NCBI RefSeq assembly: GCF_015207005.2
Contig: NZ_JADEXS020000001.1
Coordinates: 2,356,001 to 2,420,000, forward strand
Reading direction: 5' to 3'
Origin: Desmonostoc muscorum LEGE 12446
GTDB taxonomy: Bacteria > Cyanobacteriota > Cyanobacteriia > Cyanobacteriales > Nostocaceae
Length of the DNA: 64,000 nt
Numbering within the stretch: the first letter of the stretch is position 1; each line of letters starts with the position of its first letter. The notes under the pieces were generated by a model. That model did not search any database. It saw only the letters and a list, made by a program, of their open reading frames with translations, and was not told the DNA's origin. The translations under genes and the position numbers were made by a program. Of this stretch, positions 16,247 through 27,440 are shown one piece after another.

Positions 16247-18508
16247 GTGAACACTAACGATATTACCGTTCCCTTTGAAGTTGATCTCACCAACTGCGAT
16301 CGAGAGCCAATTCATATTCCTGGCTCTATTCAACCTCATGGAGTCCTTTTGGCATTAAAAGAACCAGAGCTAATTATCCTTCAATGTAGCAATAATACTT
16401 ACTCTTTATTTGGCATTAGTCCGGAACAATTACTAAATCAACCTTTAAGTAACTTCTTAGAATCTGAACAAATTAATTTTTTGCAAGATTGTTTATCTCA
16501 ACAGGATTTGCAAATTGTCAATCCTCTGGAATTTACAATCAAATCTGGTGATGAAAATTTACATTATGATGTGATTATTCATCGTTCATCTCAAATTTTG
16601 GTTCTGGAATTAGAACCGACATTCTTAGAAAAAAGTAACGCCTTTTTTAAATTTTATCATTTACTTAAACAAGCTATATCTAAATTACAGGTGGCATCGA
16701 GTGTCATAGAACTAAGTCAAATTCTTGCCCAAGAAGTAAAAAAGATCACTGGTTTTGAACGGGTGATGGTCTATCGCTTCGATGAGGATTGGAACGGCAT
16801 AGTTATTGCTGAACAAAAGCCAGAATATCTGACATCTTATTTAGGCTTACACTATCCAGCTTCGGATATTCCCGTACAAGCTAGGGAACTCTACAGCCAA
16901 AATTGGTTGAGGCTAATACCGAATGCTGACTATCAACCAGCAGCAATTTTACCTGCAAATAATCCCTTGACTGGGCAGCCTTTAGATTTAAGTAAGTCGG
17001 TGTTGCGGAGTGTTTCGCCTTTACATATTGAGTATATGCATAATATGGGCGTAACGGCATCAATGTCAATTTCCATTATGAAAAATCAAAAATTATGGGG
17101 ACTAATTGCTTGTCATCATCAATCGCCGAAATATGTTCCCTATGAAATTCGTCATGCTTGTGAATTTTTGGGACAAATTACATCTGTAGAACTGAGTGGA
17201 AAAGAGGATAGTGAAGATACTGAATCCAAAATTAATTTGAAATCAGTTCATAGCAAATTAGTAGAGTTCATGTCGGCAGAAAATAACTTTCTTGAAGGTT
17301 TAATTCAGCATCAACCGAATCTACTTAATCTTGTCAATGCCGACGGAGCAGTGGTATATTTTGAAAAAGACTATTTTTCAGTTGGCAATACTCCCGAAAA
17401 GCTAGATATTCAAAATTTAATCGAATGGATTTATCAAAATGTCCAGGAAGAAATTTTTTACACTGATTCGCTATCACAAATTTATCCAGAAGGAGAAAAA
17501 ATCGGTGACGTGGCTAGTGGCTTGATGGCGCTTTCATTTTCCAAAATTCAGAGAAACTATGTTTTATGGTTTCGCCCAGAGGTAGTGCGGACTGTCAATT
17601 GGGGAGGTAACCCGAATAAACCTGTAGAGGTAACGGGAAATGGCAGTTTGCGTTTATCACCCCGGAAATCCTTCGAGTCATGGAAAGAAACGGTGCGGTT
17701 AAAATCTCTGAGTTGGAAACCTTATGAAGTGAGTGCGGCACTGGAGTTGAGAAGCGCTATTATTGGTGTGGTGTTGCGAAAAGCAGATGAACTAGCGCAG
17801 CTCAATATTGAACTAGAACGTAGAAACAACGAATTAGATGCCTTTGCCTACATTGCTTCTCATGATTTGAAAGAACCACTGCGCGGTATTCATAATTATT
17901 CCAATTTCCTCATTGAAGACTACGGCGAAATTCTCGACGAAGAAGGTAGGCACAAGCTAAGAACTCTGATTCGTTTGACTCAGCGTATGGAAGATTTAAT
18001 TGATTCGCTGCTACATTTTTCCCGCTTAGGAAGGATAGATCTTTCTATGCAGGATACTGATATTAATAGTATTGTTCAGCGAAATTTAGACTTGTTGAGC
18101 GCCCGAATTGAGGAGATGGGGGTAGAAATCCGGATTCCTAGACCATTACCAACAGTGTATTGCGATCGCGTCCAAGTAGGCGAAGTCTTTAACAATCTCA
18201 TTGCCAACGCCATTAAATACAACGACAAACCCGAAAAATGGATTGAAATTGGCTATGTTGAAGCCGCTTCACCTGCACCAGTAACATTTTACGTCCGAGA
18301 TAACGGCATTGGAATTCGAGAAAAACACTTTGAGGCGATTTTCCGCATCTTCAAACGGCTACACGGGCCAAGCAAATATGGTGGCGGTACAGGGGCGGGA
18401 TTGACCATCACGAAAAAAATTGTCGAGCGACATGGCGGTAAAATCTGGGTGGAGTCAACCTACGGCGAAGGCAGTACGTTTTATTTCACATTACAAGGAG
18501 TAGACTGA
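16247..18508 (+). CDS. cphB: Bacteriophytochrome-type sensor histidine kinase CphB
   Basis: A 753-aa red/far-red photoreceptor kinase. Domains are PAS (about 8-110), GAF (135-305), PHY (310-490), HisKA (515-585) and HATPase (625-750). The GAF domain has the phytochrome motif YPASDIP. The position that carries the phycocyanobilin-binding Cys in Cph1 is Leu259 (in [11 protein letters not shown]). Instead, Cys17 lies in [15 protein letters not shown], the biliverdin-attachment site of bacteriophytochromes. This matches the CphB type known from Calothrix. The kinase is complete: His539 (SHDLKEPL), NAIKYND, DNGIGI and GTGAGLTI. The start is GTG at 16247. The stop is 4 bases before rcpB, so the two are clearly co-transcribed. 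Confidence 0.93.
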   Translation: MNTNDITVPFEVDLTNCDREPIHIPGSIQPHGVLLALKEPELIILQCSNNTYSLFGISPEQLLNQPLSNFLESEQINFLQDCLSQQDLQIVNPLEFTIKSGDENLHYDVIIHRSSQILVLELEPTFLEKSNAFFKFYHLLKQAISKLQVASSVIELSQILAQEVKKITGFERVMVYRFDEDWNGIVIAEQKPEYLTSYLGLHYPASDIPVQARELYSQNWLRLIPNADYQPAAILPANNPLTGQPLDLSKSVLRSVSPLHIEYMHNMGVTASMSISIMKNQKLWGLIACHHQSPKYVPYEIRHACEFLGQITSVELSGKEDSEDTESKINLKSVHSKLVEFMSAENNFLEGLIQHQPNLLNLVNADGAVVYFEKDYFSVGNTPEKLDIQNLIEWIYQNVQEEIFYTDSLSQIYPEGEKIGDVASGLMALSFSKIQRNYVLWFRPEVVRTVNWGGNPNKPVEVTGNGSLRLSPRKSFESWKETVRLKSLSWKPYEVSAALELRSAIIGVVLRKADELAQLNIELERRNNELDAFAYIASHDLKEPLRGIHNYSNFLIEDYGEILDEEGRHKLRTLIRLTQRMEDLIDSLLHFSRLGRIDLSMQDTDINSIVQRNLDLLSARIEEMGVEIRIPRPLPTVYCDRVQVGEVFNNLIANAIKYNDKPEKWIEIGYVEAASPAPVTFYVRDNGIGIREKHFEAIFRIFKRLHGPSKYGGGTGAGLTITKKIVERHGGKIWVESTYGEGSTFYFTLQGVD

Positions 18509-18512
18509 ACTC

Positions 18513-18968
18513 ATGATTGGCAAAACCGCCCAACCTTTGCTTGTGATTGAAGACAGCGATGAAGACTTTGAAGCGCTATGTCGAGTCATGCGCCGAGAAG
18601 CTGTGATTAATCCCGTCTTTCGCTGTACCGATGGTGATGAAGCGTTGGACTTTCTCTACCACACTGGTTCCTACAGCGATTCTCAGAAATTTCCTTGTCC
18701 CTCGATTATTTTACTCGACCTGAATTTACCAGGAACCGATGGGCGAGAAGTCTTAGAGCAAATCAAGCAGGATCGAAACCTCAAAAATATTCCTGTGGTT
18801 GTATTTACGACTTCTTCTAACCCTAAAGATATTGAAGTATGTTATCGATATTGCATTGCTAGTTATATATTAAAACCAATCGACATCAACAGATTGGTAC
18901 AAACTATTCAAAGTTTTATCACTTATTGGTTAGATATCGTAGTTCTCCCTGATGCTGTTAGCAAGTAG
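18513..18968 (+). CDS. rcpB: Response regulator RcpB (Rcp1-type), partner of CphB
   Basis: A 151-aa single receiver domain of the Rcp1 class that accepts phosphate from phytochrome kinases. The phospho-acceptor is Asp69 ([13 protein letters not shown]), the conserved Thr is in VVFTTSS, and the Lys is in YILKPID. The long beta4-alpha4 region and the C-terminal extension [13 protein letters not shown] are typical of Rcp proteins, which dimerise through that end. It starts 4 bases after cphB and ends 2 bases before the large REC-PAS kinase, forming a tight three-gene operon. Confidence 0.92.
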   Translation: MIGKTAQPLLVIEDSDEDFEALCRVMRREAVINPVFRCTDGDEALDFLYHTGSYSDSQKFPCPSIILLDLNLPGTDGREVLEQIKQDRNLKNIPVVVFTTSSNPKDIEVCYRYCIASYILKPIDINRLVQTIQSFITYWLDIVVLPDAVSK

Positions 18969-18970
18969 TC

Positions 18971-21900
18971 ATGGCACAGCCGCTAACCATTTTAATTATC
19001 GATGATTCTCCTGAAGACCGACAGGTTTATCGTCGCTATCTCCTGCAAGACCAAGAACACAGGTACACAATTCTCGAAGCAGAATCGGGAGAGGAAGCGT
19101 TGGCATTATGTCAAGAGTTGCAGCCTGAGGGAATTTTATTAGACTTTCTTTTACCAGACATGGATGGACTGGAATTTCTGGCAGAATTACGGCAGCAGTT
19201 AAAGGGAAATACGCCAGCTCTAATTATGTTAACAGGATATGGCAACGAGTCCGTGGCTGTCCAGGCGATGAAAAGTGGTGTCCAAGATTATTTAATCAAG
19301 GGACAGACAACAGCAGAACGTTTGCGTTCTACTGTCTACTCAGCAATCAAAAATACTCAGTTACGTCAGCAACTACAACGCAGCGAAGAACGTTTTCGCA
19401 CTTCGGTGGAAAATATGCTCGATTGCTTTGGTATTTACTTAGCCATTCGTAACGAGACGGGTGAAATACTTGATTTTTGCGTTGATTATGTGAATGCCGC
19501 AGCTTGTGAATTTACCCAGATGAATAAGGAGGAACAGCGGGGCAAAGGATTATGTGAAATTTTACCGAATTTTCGAGCCAGTGAATTGTTTGATGAGTGT
19601 TGCCAAGTTATAGAAACTGGTAATCCTTTGGTGAAAGAATCACTCATCTACACTTCAAATTTTGATAGCAATCAGGTGTTAACCAAAACCATTGATATTC
19701 GCATCACCAAAATGGGAGATGGCTTTGTTGCTTCCTGGCGGGATGTGACTGAGAAAAATCAAGCACATGAACAATGGCGCGAGAGTCAGCAGTTCATCGA
19801 ACGCATTGCCGAAACTACTCCCGGAATTTTGTATGTTTACGACTTAGTTAAACAACAGAATGTCTATATTAATAGTCAGGTTAGTAAATTGCTTGGCTAC
19901 ACTCCAGAGCAAGTTCAAGAAATGGGAACACAGTTCTTACCCAAGATCATGCATCCTGAGGATTTCGCTCAACTTCCTAGTGTGTTCCAAGAACTTGGCT
20001 CAATTCAAGATAGCAATATCGTGGAAAATGAATATCGGATGCGACACGCCAATGGAGAATGGCGCTGGTTTTTTAGTAGAGATACGATATTCACCAGGAA
20101 TTCTGATGGTTCCCCACGCCAAATTATCGGTACAAGCTTTGATATCACTGAACGTAAGCAGACAGAAGAACAGCTACGTTTAAGCAACGAGCGTTTCCAA
20201 CTAGCAGCAGCGGCGGTTAATTGCCTAATTTATGACTGGGATCTAGAAAACGACAGAATTGACAGGACTGAAGGACTAACTAAAATTTTGGGTTACTCCT
20301 TAAAGGAGGCACCAACAACCCATCAATGGTGGAAAGAGCAAATTCATCCCGAAGATAGAGAGGGTTTAATTCATCACTTCCACGCTATAGTCTCTGCCAA
20401 TGAAAATCACTATACGGTTGAGTATAGGGCACGACACAAAGACCAGGAATATCGATATGTGCTGGATCAGGGAGTGATTACACGAGATGCTAGTGGCCAG
20501 GTAATTCGGGCAGTGGGTAGTACAACAGATATTAGCGATCGCAAACGTGCTGAATTTGCTTTGCAAGAAAGTGAAGCTAAATTCCGCCGCATTGTCGAAT
20601 CTAATATAGTTGGGATTTATTTTGGTGACTTCAGCGGTCGAGTCTATGAAGCAAATGACGCTTTCTTAGAAACCTTCGGTTACACCCGTGAAGATTTGGC
20701 AGGCGGAATCATCCGCTGGAATTCCATGACACCGCCAGAATATCAAACCCTCGACCAGCAAAAAATTCAAGAACTGCAAGTTTCTGGTGTTTGTACTCCC
20801 TTTGAGAAGGAATATCTTCACAAAAATGGTACTCGGATTCCAGTTCTACTAGGAATTGCCCGGATAGAAGGCACAAAGGACAACGGTTATAGCGTCTGCT
20901 TCGTTCTCGACCTCACCCAACGCAAACGTGCTGAACTAGCGCTACGCGAAAGCGAGGAACGCTACCGCTACTTATCCAATGCCATGCCACAACTCGTTTG
21001 GATCTGCAATCCTCAGGGTGAATGTGAACATCTCAATGAACGCTGGTATGAATTTACTGGACAATCAGTTGACGAGGCAATGGGATTTGGCTGGACAAAA
21101 ACTATCCATCCAGACGACACCGAAGCAGCTATGGCAGGATGGACTCAAGCCTTGCAAACAGGGGAACTTTACCAACAGGAAATCCGCTATCAAAAACACG
21201 ATGGTAGCAGTTCTTGGCATTTAGTACGAGGTGTGCCCATCAAGGATGAGCAAGGAAGTATCATCAAGTGGTTTGGCACGAGTACAGATATTGACGATCG
21301 CAAACACTTAGAAGCCGAACGCAATCAACTTTTGCAACTTGAGCAAGCCGCCCGCGCCCAAGCTGAAGCTGCTAACCGCACTAAAGATGAGTTTGTGGCA
21401 ATGGTATCCCATGACCTACGCTCTCCACTCAACGCCATTCTCGGCTGGGTGCAACTGCTGCGGAGGAGCAAATTCGATGAAGCCAACCTCCCTAAAGCTC
21501 TCGAAACCATTGAACGCAATGCCAGGTCTCAGGAAAAACTTCTCGAAGACCTACTAAATATGTCTCGCATCCTCCAAGGGAAGCTACAACTTGAGGTCAG
21601 CCAAGTTAATCTCGGAGTAGTTGTAGGCGCAGCAATAGAAACTGCTTACCCATCGGCAAACTCCAAAAATATTCGTTTAGAGTCCATAATTGACAGGTCA
21701 ATTTCCACAATTTCCGGCGATATCAACCGTTTACTGCAAGTTCTCGGCAATTTACTCACCAACGCTATTAAATTCACCCCCTCAGGGGGAAAAGTAGAAG
21801 TTAGATTGTTTGGCAATGGCTCTCATGCCCAAATCACAGTTAGCGATACAGGTATGGGCATCAGCCCAGAGTTTGTGCCCTACGTTTTTGAACGCTATCA

Positions 21901-22048
21901 TCAAGGACATCCCACTCACAAACAAGCTGGCTTAGGACTGGGTTTGGCGATCGCCCGTCATCTTGTCGAATTACATGGCGGCTCTATTCAAGTTGCTAGT
22001 CCTGGCGTTGGACAAGGAGCTACTTTTACCATCAAGTTGCCGTTATAA
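18971..22048 (+). CDS. REC-multi-PAS hybrid sensor histidine kinase
   Basis: A 1025-aa cytoplasmic kinase without membrane segments. An N-terminal receiver (residues about 6-120, Asp in GILLDFLLPDMDG) precedes five PAS/PAC modules (about 137-260, 267-395, 400-525, 530-655 and 660-780, the last four ending in DITER/DISDR/DLTQR/DIDDR-type linkers). HisKA carries His814 (MVSHDLRSPLN) and the HATPase domain has LLTNAIKFTP, DTGMGIS and GLGLGLAI. Being third in the cphB operon, its receiver is a plausible target of CphB, which would put a light signal and PAS-sensed cues into one output. That is inference. PAS ligands cannot be read. Confidence 0.92.
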   Translation: MAQPLTILIIDDSPEDRQVYRRYLLQDQEHRYTILEAESGEEALALCQELQPEGILLDFLLPDMDGLEFLAELRQQLKGNTPALIMLTGYGNESVAVQAMKSGVQDYLIKGQTTAERLRSTVYSAIKNTQLRQQLQRSEERFRTSVENMLDCFGIYLAIRNETGEILDFCVDYVNAAACEFTQMNKEEQRGKGLCEILPNFRASELFDECCQVIETGNPLVKESLIYTSNFDSNQVLTKTIDIRITKMGDGFVASWRDVTEKNQAHEQWRESQQFIERIAETTPGILYVYDLVKQQNVYINSQVSKLLGYTPEQVQEMGTQFLPKIMHPEDFAQLPSVFQELGSIQDSNIVENEYRMRHANGEWRWFFSRDTIFTRNSDGSPRQIIGTSFDITERKQTEEQLRLSNERFQLAAAAVNCLIYDWDLENDRIDRTEGLTKILGYSLKEAPTTHQWWKEQIHPEDREGLIHHFHAIVSANENHYTVEYRARHKDQEYRYVLDQGVITRDASGQVIRAVGSTTDISDRKRAEFALQESEAKFRRIVESNIVGIYFGDFSGRVYEANDAFLETFGYTREDLAGGIIRWNSMTPPEYQTLDQQKIQELQVSGVCTPFEKEYLHKNGTRIPVLLGIARIEGTKDNGYSVCFVLDLTQRKRAELALRESEERYRYLSNAMPQLVWICNPQGECEHLNERWYEFTGQSVDEAMGFGWTKTIHPDDTEAAMAGWTQALQTGELYQQEIRYQKHDGSSSWHLVRGVPIKDEQGSIIKWFGTSTDIDDRKHLEAERNQLLQLEQAARAQAEAANRTKDEFVAMVSHDLRSPLNAILGWVQLLRRSKFDEANLPKALETIERNARSQEKLLEDLLNMSRILQGKLQLEVSQVNLGVVVGAAIETAYPSANSKNIRLESIIDRSISTISGDINRLLQVLGNLLTNAIKFTPSGGKVEVRLFGNGSHAQITVSDTGMGISPEFVPYVFERYHQGHPTHKQAGLGLGLAIARHLVELHGGSIQVASPGVGQGATFTIKLPL

Positions 22049-22804
22049 AAATTAAAAATTAATACCTTTAATTTGGTAAAACTCAAAAAAGTTATAGCAG
22101 TAGCCAATAATAAACAAGAATTTGAGTATATCAAAAAAGCCTGTAATTAGTCAACTCCTCAAAGCAAGTAAATTCGTAGATTTATTGAGAATAATTCGCG
22201 TAAAATCAACATAACTTAACCAAATTTATAATTTTTGTAAAGTTTTGGGCAGCGGAATTCAAAAGCTAAAATCAAGTTGCATATAGAGTCTTGATAAAGT
22301 CCATAAATTGTGAATTTTTCAATAAAAATTTTGTGTAAAAAATTTATATATTTCTAGACAATTTTATCAAATTTAAATATTCAGCATTTTCGATAACTGC
22401 CATTATATTTACTTTAAAAAATACAATGTTTTACTTGGCTTGAACTTCAAAAAACACGCCAAGATATAACCAAAACTACTGAAAAAATTATATTTAAGTC
22501 TCAAAAAACATTATTTATCATTCTAGTAATCTCACTCTGGCATCCAGAAAAATTTTCAAGTGATAATGATTTTTCATACTCAATTTTATTGCCTGTAATA
22601 TTGTGACACTAGGATGTATTTGTCATCCTTTATTAATTAAATCTGTTTTTGCAAATGTTTGTCAAGTTAGATTGGTTGATGAAAACAGCGCAGTCAGATA
22701 TATACCTAGTGTGAATAATAAATTAGCAGTCATAAGCTAGAGTTAAAAAACTAGTAATTCCAGTTGTGAATATTTTAGTAATTATCTGCAAATCTTCCAA
22801 AAAA
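22049..22804. other. AT-rich intergenic region upstream of the NRPS-like gene
   Basis: About 750 bases, strongly AT-rich, with no convincing frame. It likely contains the NRPS promoter. Poly-A and TTTT tracts are scattered but no clear hairpin terminator follows the kinase gene. Confidence 0.55.
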
Positions 22805-25800
22805 ATGATCGAAAAATTCGACTTTACGTTAATTCATAAATTAGTAGAAAATCAAGTTGAAAAATCTCCTCAAGCTGTCGCTGTTATTTGTCAAAATGAG
22901 CAACTAAGTTATGAAGAACTTAACCAAAAAGCGAACCAAGTAGCGCATTACTTACAGAAACTAGGAGTTAAACCAGAAGTTTTGGTTGGCGTGTGTGTAG
23001 AGCGATCGCTAGACATGGTGATTGCACTACTAGGCATTCTCAAAGCAGGTGGAGCTTATATACCTGTCGATCCTAGCTATCCCCAAGAACGCTTGGAATT
23101 TATGCTGGAAGACTCCCAGATGCCAATACTCGTGACTCAAAAGCATCTGATTAAGCAATTACCACGGCTAGAAAATGTACGGGTTGTGTGTATTGATACA
23201 GATTGGCAGGTAATTACTCAATACAGCACAGAAAATCTCCATAGTAAAGTAACTGGCGAAAATTTAGCTTATACCATCTATACTTCAGGTTCTACAGGTA
23301 AACCTAAAGGTGTTCAGATTAAACACCGCTCAGTAGTCAACCTCCTAAATTCCATGCAGAGGGAACCAGGACTAACGGCAGAAGATACGTTGCTAGCAAT
23401 CACGACAATTTCCTTTGATATGGCAGTCCCAGACCTATATTTACCTTTGGTCGTAGGCGCTCGTATTAAGCTGATTGAACGGCAAGTAGCATCCGATGCG
23501 GCGGAACTTGCCAAGGTTCTATCTGAGCCAGAAGTCACATTTGTACAGGCAACCCCAGCGACATGGCAACTGGTTCTTGCCGCAGGCTGGCAAGGAAATA
23601 AAAGACTGAAAATATTATGTGGTGGAGAAGCCTTAATGCGATCGCTAGCCAATCAGCTGCTAGAGAAAGGAGGCTCTCTTTGGCATATGTATGGACCCAC
23701 GGAAACTACTGTTTGGTCAATGATTTACAAAGTAGAACCTGGGAGCAATTCCTTACCTCTTGGTCGTCCCATTGATAACACACAAATCTACCTACTAGAG
23801 CAACCAAAACGCCGAGAAAACGATCCAATGAAAATAGCTCCTATTGGTACCCCTGGCGAAGTGTACATAGGTGGAGAAGGAGTTGCGCGAGGTTACCTCA
23901 ACCGTCCAGAGTTAAATCGTGACAGGTTTGTTCATCACCCCTTCAGTAACGAACCCGAAGCACGCCTTTACAAAACCGGAGATTTAGCTCGCTATCTACC
24001 AGATGGAAATCTTGAGTTTATTGGTCGGATTGACAATCAAGTCAAAATCCGTGGCTTTCGCGTGGAATTAGGAGATATTGAAAGAGTTTTGAGCCAGCAT
24101 CCATATATCAAAGAGACTGTTGTTATTAGTAAAGAAGATAATTTTGGTAATAAACGCCTGATTGCCTATGTTGTTCCCAATACTCACCACGAGAAATTAG
24201 TATCATCACAACTAATAGAACAGTCATATACTGAGCAAATTCAGCAGTGGGAAAAGGTTTGGAGCAGTACTTACAGTCAGTTTCCTGAAGATTGGGCTGG
24301 CTACAATGATAGTTTTACTGGTCTACTTATACCAGCAAATGAGGTGTGTGAGTGGGTTGACGACACTGTTGAGCGGATTCTTTCTTTATGTCCGCAACGA
24401 GTATTAGAGATTGGATGTGGAAAGGGACTACTTTTATTTCGCATTGCTCCTTACTGTAGTCATTACGTAGGTACAGATATTTCGGCAGAAGCTATCCATT
24501 ATATAGAGCAGCAACTGAAGAACGATCCACAGCATTGGTCACATGTAAAGGTATCTGACAGAGCTGCCCATGAACTTGCAGGATTAGAACCAGCCAGCTT
24601 TGATACGGTGATTATCAACTCTGTGATTCAGTACTTCCCCAGTGTGGATTATCTGTTGCAGGCGATCGAGAAGAGTGTCAAATTGGTCAAACCGGGAGGG
24701 CAGATTTTCATTGGTGACGTTCGTAGTTTACCGTTACTAGAAACTTTTCATACCGCAGTTCAACTGGGCCAAGCTACTTCTTCTCTTTCCAGTCATCAAC
24801 TCCAACAAATGATCCGGGAACGAATTTTCCGCGACAGAGAACTAGTGCTTGATCCAGACTTCTTTCCTGCTTTGAAGCAGAGAATTCCCCGTATTAGTCA
24901 TGTTCAAACCTTACTTAAGCGAGGTCACTCTCAAAACGAACTTATTAGGTTTCGCTCTGATGTCATTCTTCATATTGAGACAGATGTCTATCCAGATGCA
25001 GAGCCTTTATGTTGGGATTGGCAACAACAGGATATATCAATACCACAAATCTGCAAATTTCTGCAAGAGAAACAACCAAAAACTCTCAAGATTATCAATG
25101 TGCCTAATGCTCGGGTTTTCCGAGATGTGAAGGCAGTGGAGCTGTTAGCGAGTGCCAATCAACCGCCAACTGTAGGACAGCTAAAACAAACCCTCTGGCA
25201 AATCCCTGAACAAACTACAGTACATCCAGAGGAATTTTGGAATATAAGCCAATATCTACCCTATAAGTCCCATATTACTTGGTCTGAGTTAAACACTCCA
25301 GACACCTATGACGTTGTGCTGCAAAGCCAGTTGAAAGCAACAAACCAAAGGGCTATTGTTGTCCTGCCGGAGCAACCATTAGAGTTAAAACCATTGAGTG
25401 CTTATGCCAATAATCCTCTTCAAGTAAACCAGAAAACCAATTTGGTTCCCCAACTACGTACTTACCTGAAGGAAAAACTACCTGACTACATGGTTCCTTC
25501 AGCATTTGTAGTTATGGAAACCCTACCCTTGACACCAAATGGGAAAATTGATCGGCGATCGCTCCCTGAACCTAAAAAAGAGCGACCCATGTTAACAGAG
25601 GCATACGTCCCACCTTCTACTTTACTAGAAAACCAGCTGGCTGAAATTTGGTCTCAGATTTTAGGAATAGAACAAGTTGGCGTTGAGGATAACTTTTTTG
25701 AACTTGGAGGACATTCTCTGCTGACAGTTCAGCTACTTGCTCAAGTAGAAGAGATCGTTCACATTAAATTACCCTTGTTCTACCTGCTTAAAGAACCGAC

Positions 25801-27202
25801 GATATCTGGATTAATCAAATCCATTGATGTTTTACAAAATTTGGATTCTATGAAACCTGTTGAGGAATTCACAAAGGTAGACTTACTAGCCCAAGCCGTC
25901 TTAGACCCAACAATTCGCCCGGAAATACCGTTTGTTGAACCTACAACTGAACCAAAGCATATCTTGTTGACAGGCGCAACAGGTTTCTTGGGTGCTTTTC
26001 TCTTACACGAACTTCTGCAACAAACATCAGCAGATATTTACTGTCTTGTTCGTGCCTCTAATTTTGCAGAAGGTCGGTACAAAATTCAAACCAATCTAGA
26101 GCGTTACATGCTCTGGAGTGGCGAATTAAATTCCAGGATAATTCCCCTATTAGGCGATTTATCAAGACCTTTTTTAGGGTTAAATCATCAAAGGTTCCAA
26201 GAGTTAGCTCATAAGCTCGACCTAATTTATCATTCTGGGGCTTTCGTAAACCTGATTTATCCGTACAAGGCACTACGAGCTACCAATGTGTTAGGAACTC
26301 AAGAAATTCTCCGGTTAGCCAGTTTAGGCAAAGTCACCCCTGTCCACTTTATCTCCACCATTGATGTCCTTGAGCCTCTAATCTTTAACAATCCAACACC
26401 GATCCCAGAAGATGAACTATTGGTAGATGGTGAAAAACTAACTAGGGGTTATGCCCAAACTAAATGGGTTGCTGAACAGTTAGTAATGGCAGCCCAATCG
26501 CGCGGAATTCCTGCTTGCATCTACAGACCAGGAATGATCTCAGGTCATAGTCAAACAGGCACTTATCACATAAATGATTTGATAGCCAGAATCATCAAAG
26601 GCATGATTCAACTAGGAACTGCGCCCGATCTGGATCAATCGATCAATATAACTCCCATAGACTATGCCAGTAAAGCAATTGTGCATCTCTCAAGACAACG
26701 AGAATCGCTAGGGAAAGCCTTCCATATTGTCAACCCTCACCCATTGCCCTGGAAAAAGCTTGTGAGCGAAATCCGCAGTTTCGGCTACTCAATTCAATTG
26801 CAGCCAAATGAGAAATGGCAAACAGAGTTACTTCAATTGGATATCTCCCAAGAAAATGTTTTAAATCCTATTAAATCACTATTCACCGAGAAATCTTCTC
26901 AAACCCATATGACCTATTTTGAAGCTTTCCTACTAACGGCTCAAGCTTTTGACTATCAAAATACCCTCAATGGGCTTAGAGAAACTTCCATAGTTTGCCC
27001 ACCCGCAAATACCAAGCTTTTGAGTACATACTTGTCTTATTTCATACAGTGTGGTTTTTTAGTACCTTCCCTTAGCAATTTTGAAGAAAATAGATCAACC
27101 GCTAAAGAATGGCTGGGAACAGCAACCAAATGGGATGATTGCAGCGGGATATCTGAATCCAACAACTGTTACCAAGTGGCATTTTCAAGCCTGAATGAGT
27201 AA
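22805..27202 (+). CDS. Stand-alone NRPS module: adenylation, N-methyltransferase, carrier, reductase
   Basis: A protein of about 1465 aa. The adenylation domain (22.8-24.2 kb) has the AMP loop YTSGSTGKPKGV, the core FDMAVPDLYLPL, YGPTETTVW, then TGDLARYLPDGNLEFIGR. A methyltransferase is inserted before the last A motif (24.24-25.4 kb, SAM site VLEIGCGKGLLLF). A10 is TPNGKIDRRSLP. The carrier Ser is in ELGGHSLL (about 25.7 kb). A short-chain-dehydrogenase-type reductase follows (GATGFLGAFLL; catalytic YAQTK). It would activate one amino acid, N-methylate it and release it reductively as an aldehyde or alcohol. There is no condensation domain. The substrate is not predictable by eye. A GTG at 22766 is an alternative start, but the ATG gives the usual N-terminus. 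Two signalling genes follow. Confidence 0.92.
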   Translation: MIEKFDFTLIHKLVENQVEKSPQAVAVICQNEQLSYEELNQKANQVAHYLQKLGVKPEVLVGVCVERSLDMVIALLGILKAGGAYIPVDPSYPQERLEFMLEDSQMPILVTQKHLIKQLPRLENVRVVCIDTDWQVITQYSTENLHSKVTGENLAYTIYTSGSTGKPKGVQIKHRSVVNLLNSMQREPGLTAEDTLLAITTISFDMAVPDLYLPLVVGARIKLIERQVASDAAELAKVLSEPEVTFVQATPATWQLVLAAGWQGNKRLKILCGGEALMRSLANQLLEKGGSLWHMYGPTETTVWSMIYKVEPGSNSLPLGRPIDNTQIYLLEQPKRRENDPMKIAPIGTPGEVYIGGEGVARGYLNRPELNRDRFVHHPFSNEPEARLYKTGDLARYLPDGNLEFIGRIDNQVKIRGFRVELGDIERVLSQHPYIKETVVISKEDNFGNKRLIAYVVPNTHHEKLVSSQLIEQSYTEQIQQWEKVWSSTYSQFPEDWAGYNDSFTGLLIPANEVCEWVDDTVERILSLCPQRVLEIGCGKGLLLFRIAPYCSHYVGTDISAEAIHYIEQQLKNDPQHWSHVKVSDRAAHELAGLEPASFDTVIINSVIQYFPSVDYLLQAIEKSVKLVKPGGQIFIGDVRSLPLLETFHTAVQLGQATSSLSSHQLQQMIRERIFRDRELVLDPDFFPALKQRIPRISHVQTLLKRGHSQNELIRFRSDVILHIETDVYPDAEPLCWDWQQQDISIPQICKFLQEKQPKTLKIINVPNARVFRDVKAVELLASANQPPTVGQLKQTLWQIPEQTTVHPEEFWNISQYLPYKSHITWSELNTPDTYDVVLQSQLKATNQRAIVVLPEQPLELKPLSAYANNPLQVNQKTNLVPQLRTYLKEKLPDYMVPSAFVVMETLPLTPNGKIDRRSLPEPKKERPMLTEAYVPPSTLLENQLAEIWSQILGIEQVGVEDNFFELGGHSLLTVQLLAQVEEIVHIKLPLFYLLKEPTISGLIKSIDVLQNLDSMKPVEEFTKVDLLAQAVLDPTIRPEIPFVEPTTEPKHILLTGATGFLGAFLLHELLQQTSADIYCLVRASNFAEGRYKIQTNLERYMLWSGELNSRIIPLLGDLSRPFLGLNHQRFQELAHKLDLIYHSGAFVNLIYPYKALRATNVLGTQEILRLASLGKVTPVHFISTIDVLEPLIFNNPTPIPEDELLVDGEKLTRGYAQTKWVAEQLVMAAQSRGIPACIYRPGMISGHSQTGTYHINDLIARIIKGMIQLGTAPDLDQSINITPIDYASKAIVHLSRQRESLGKAFHIVNPHPLPWKKLVSEIRSFGYSIQLQPNEKWQTELLQLDISQENVLNPIKSLFTEKSSQTHMTYFEAFLLTAQAFDYQNTLNGLRETSIVCPPANTKLLSTYLSYFIQCGFLVPSLSNFEENRSTAKEWLGTATKWDDCSGISESNNCYQVAFSSLNE

Positions 27203-27440
27203 ACTGCCATGTTGATTTAGGAACAAAACCCCAGTTTGTTTTTAATGTGGAGTATAAATGATTAAGTAGAAATTGATGTTGGGTATTACCCTGGAATATG
27301 CGGTAGGTTAAGTGATTATGTTGCTATCTAAAGATTTTTGTAGCAATTGTTATTTGGGCAATCAATAAAGGAACTATTAATGATGAATACTTAGTAGATA
27401 CAAGTGAGCAACATCATGCAGTTGCAGCAGGGTATTACTT

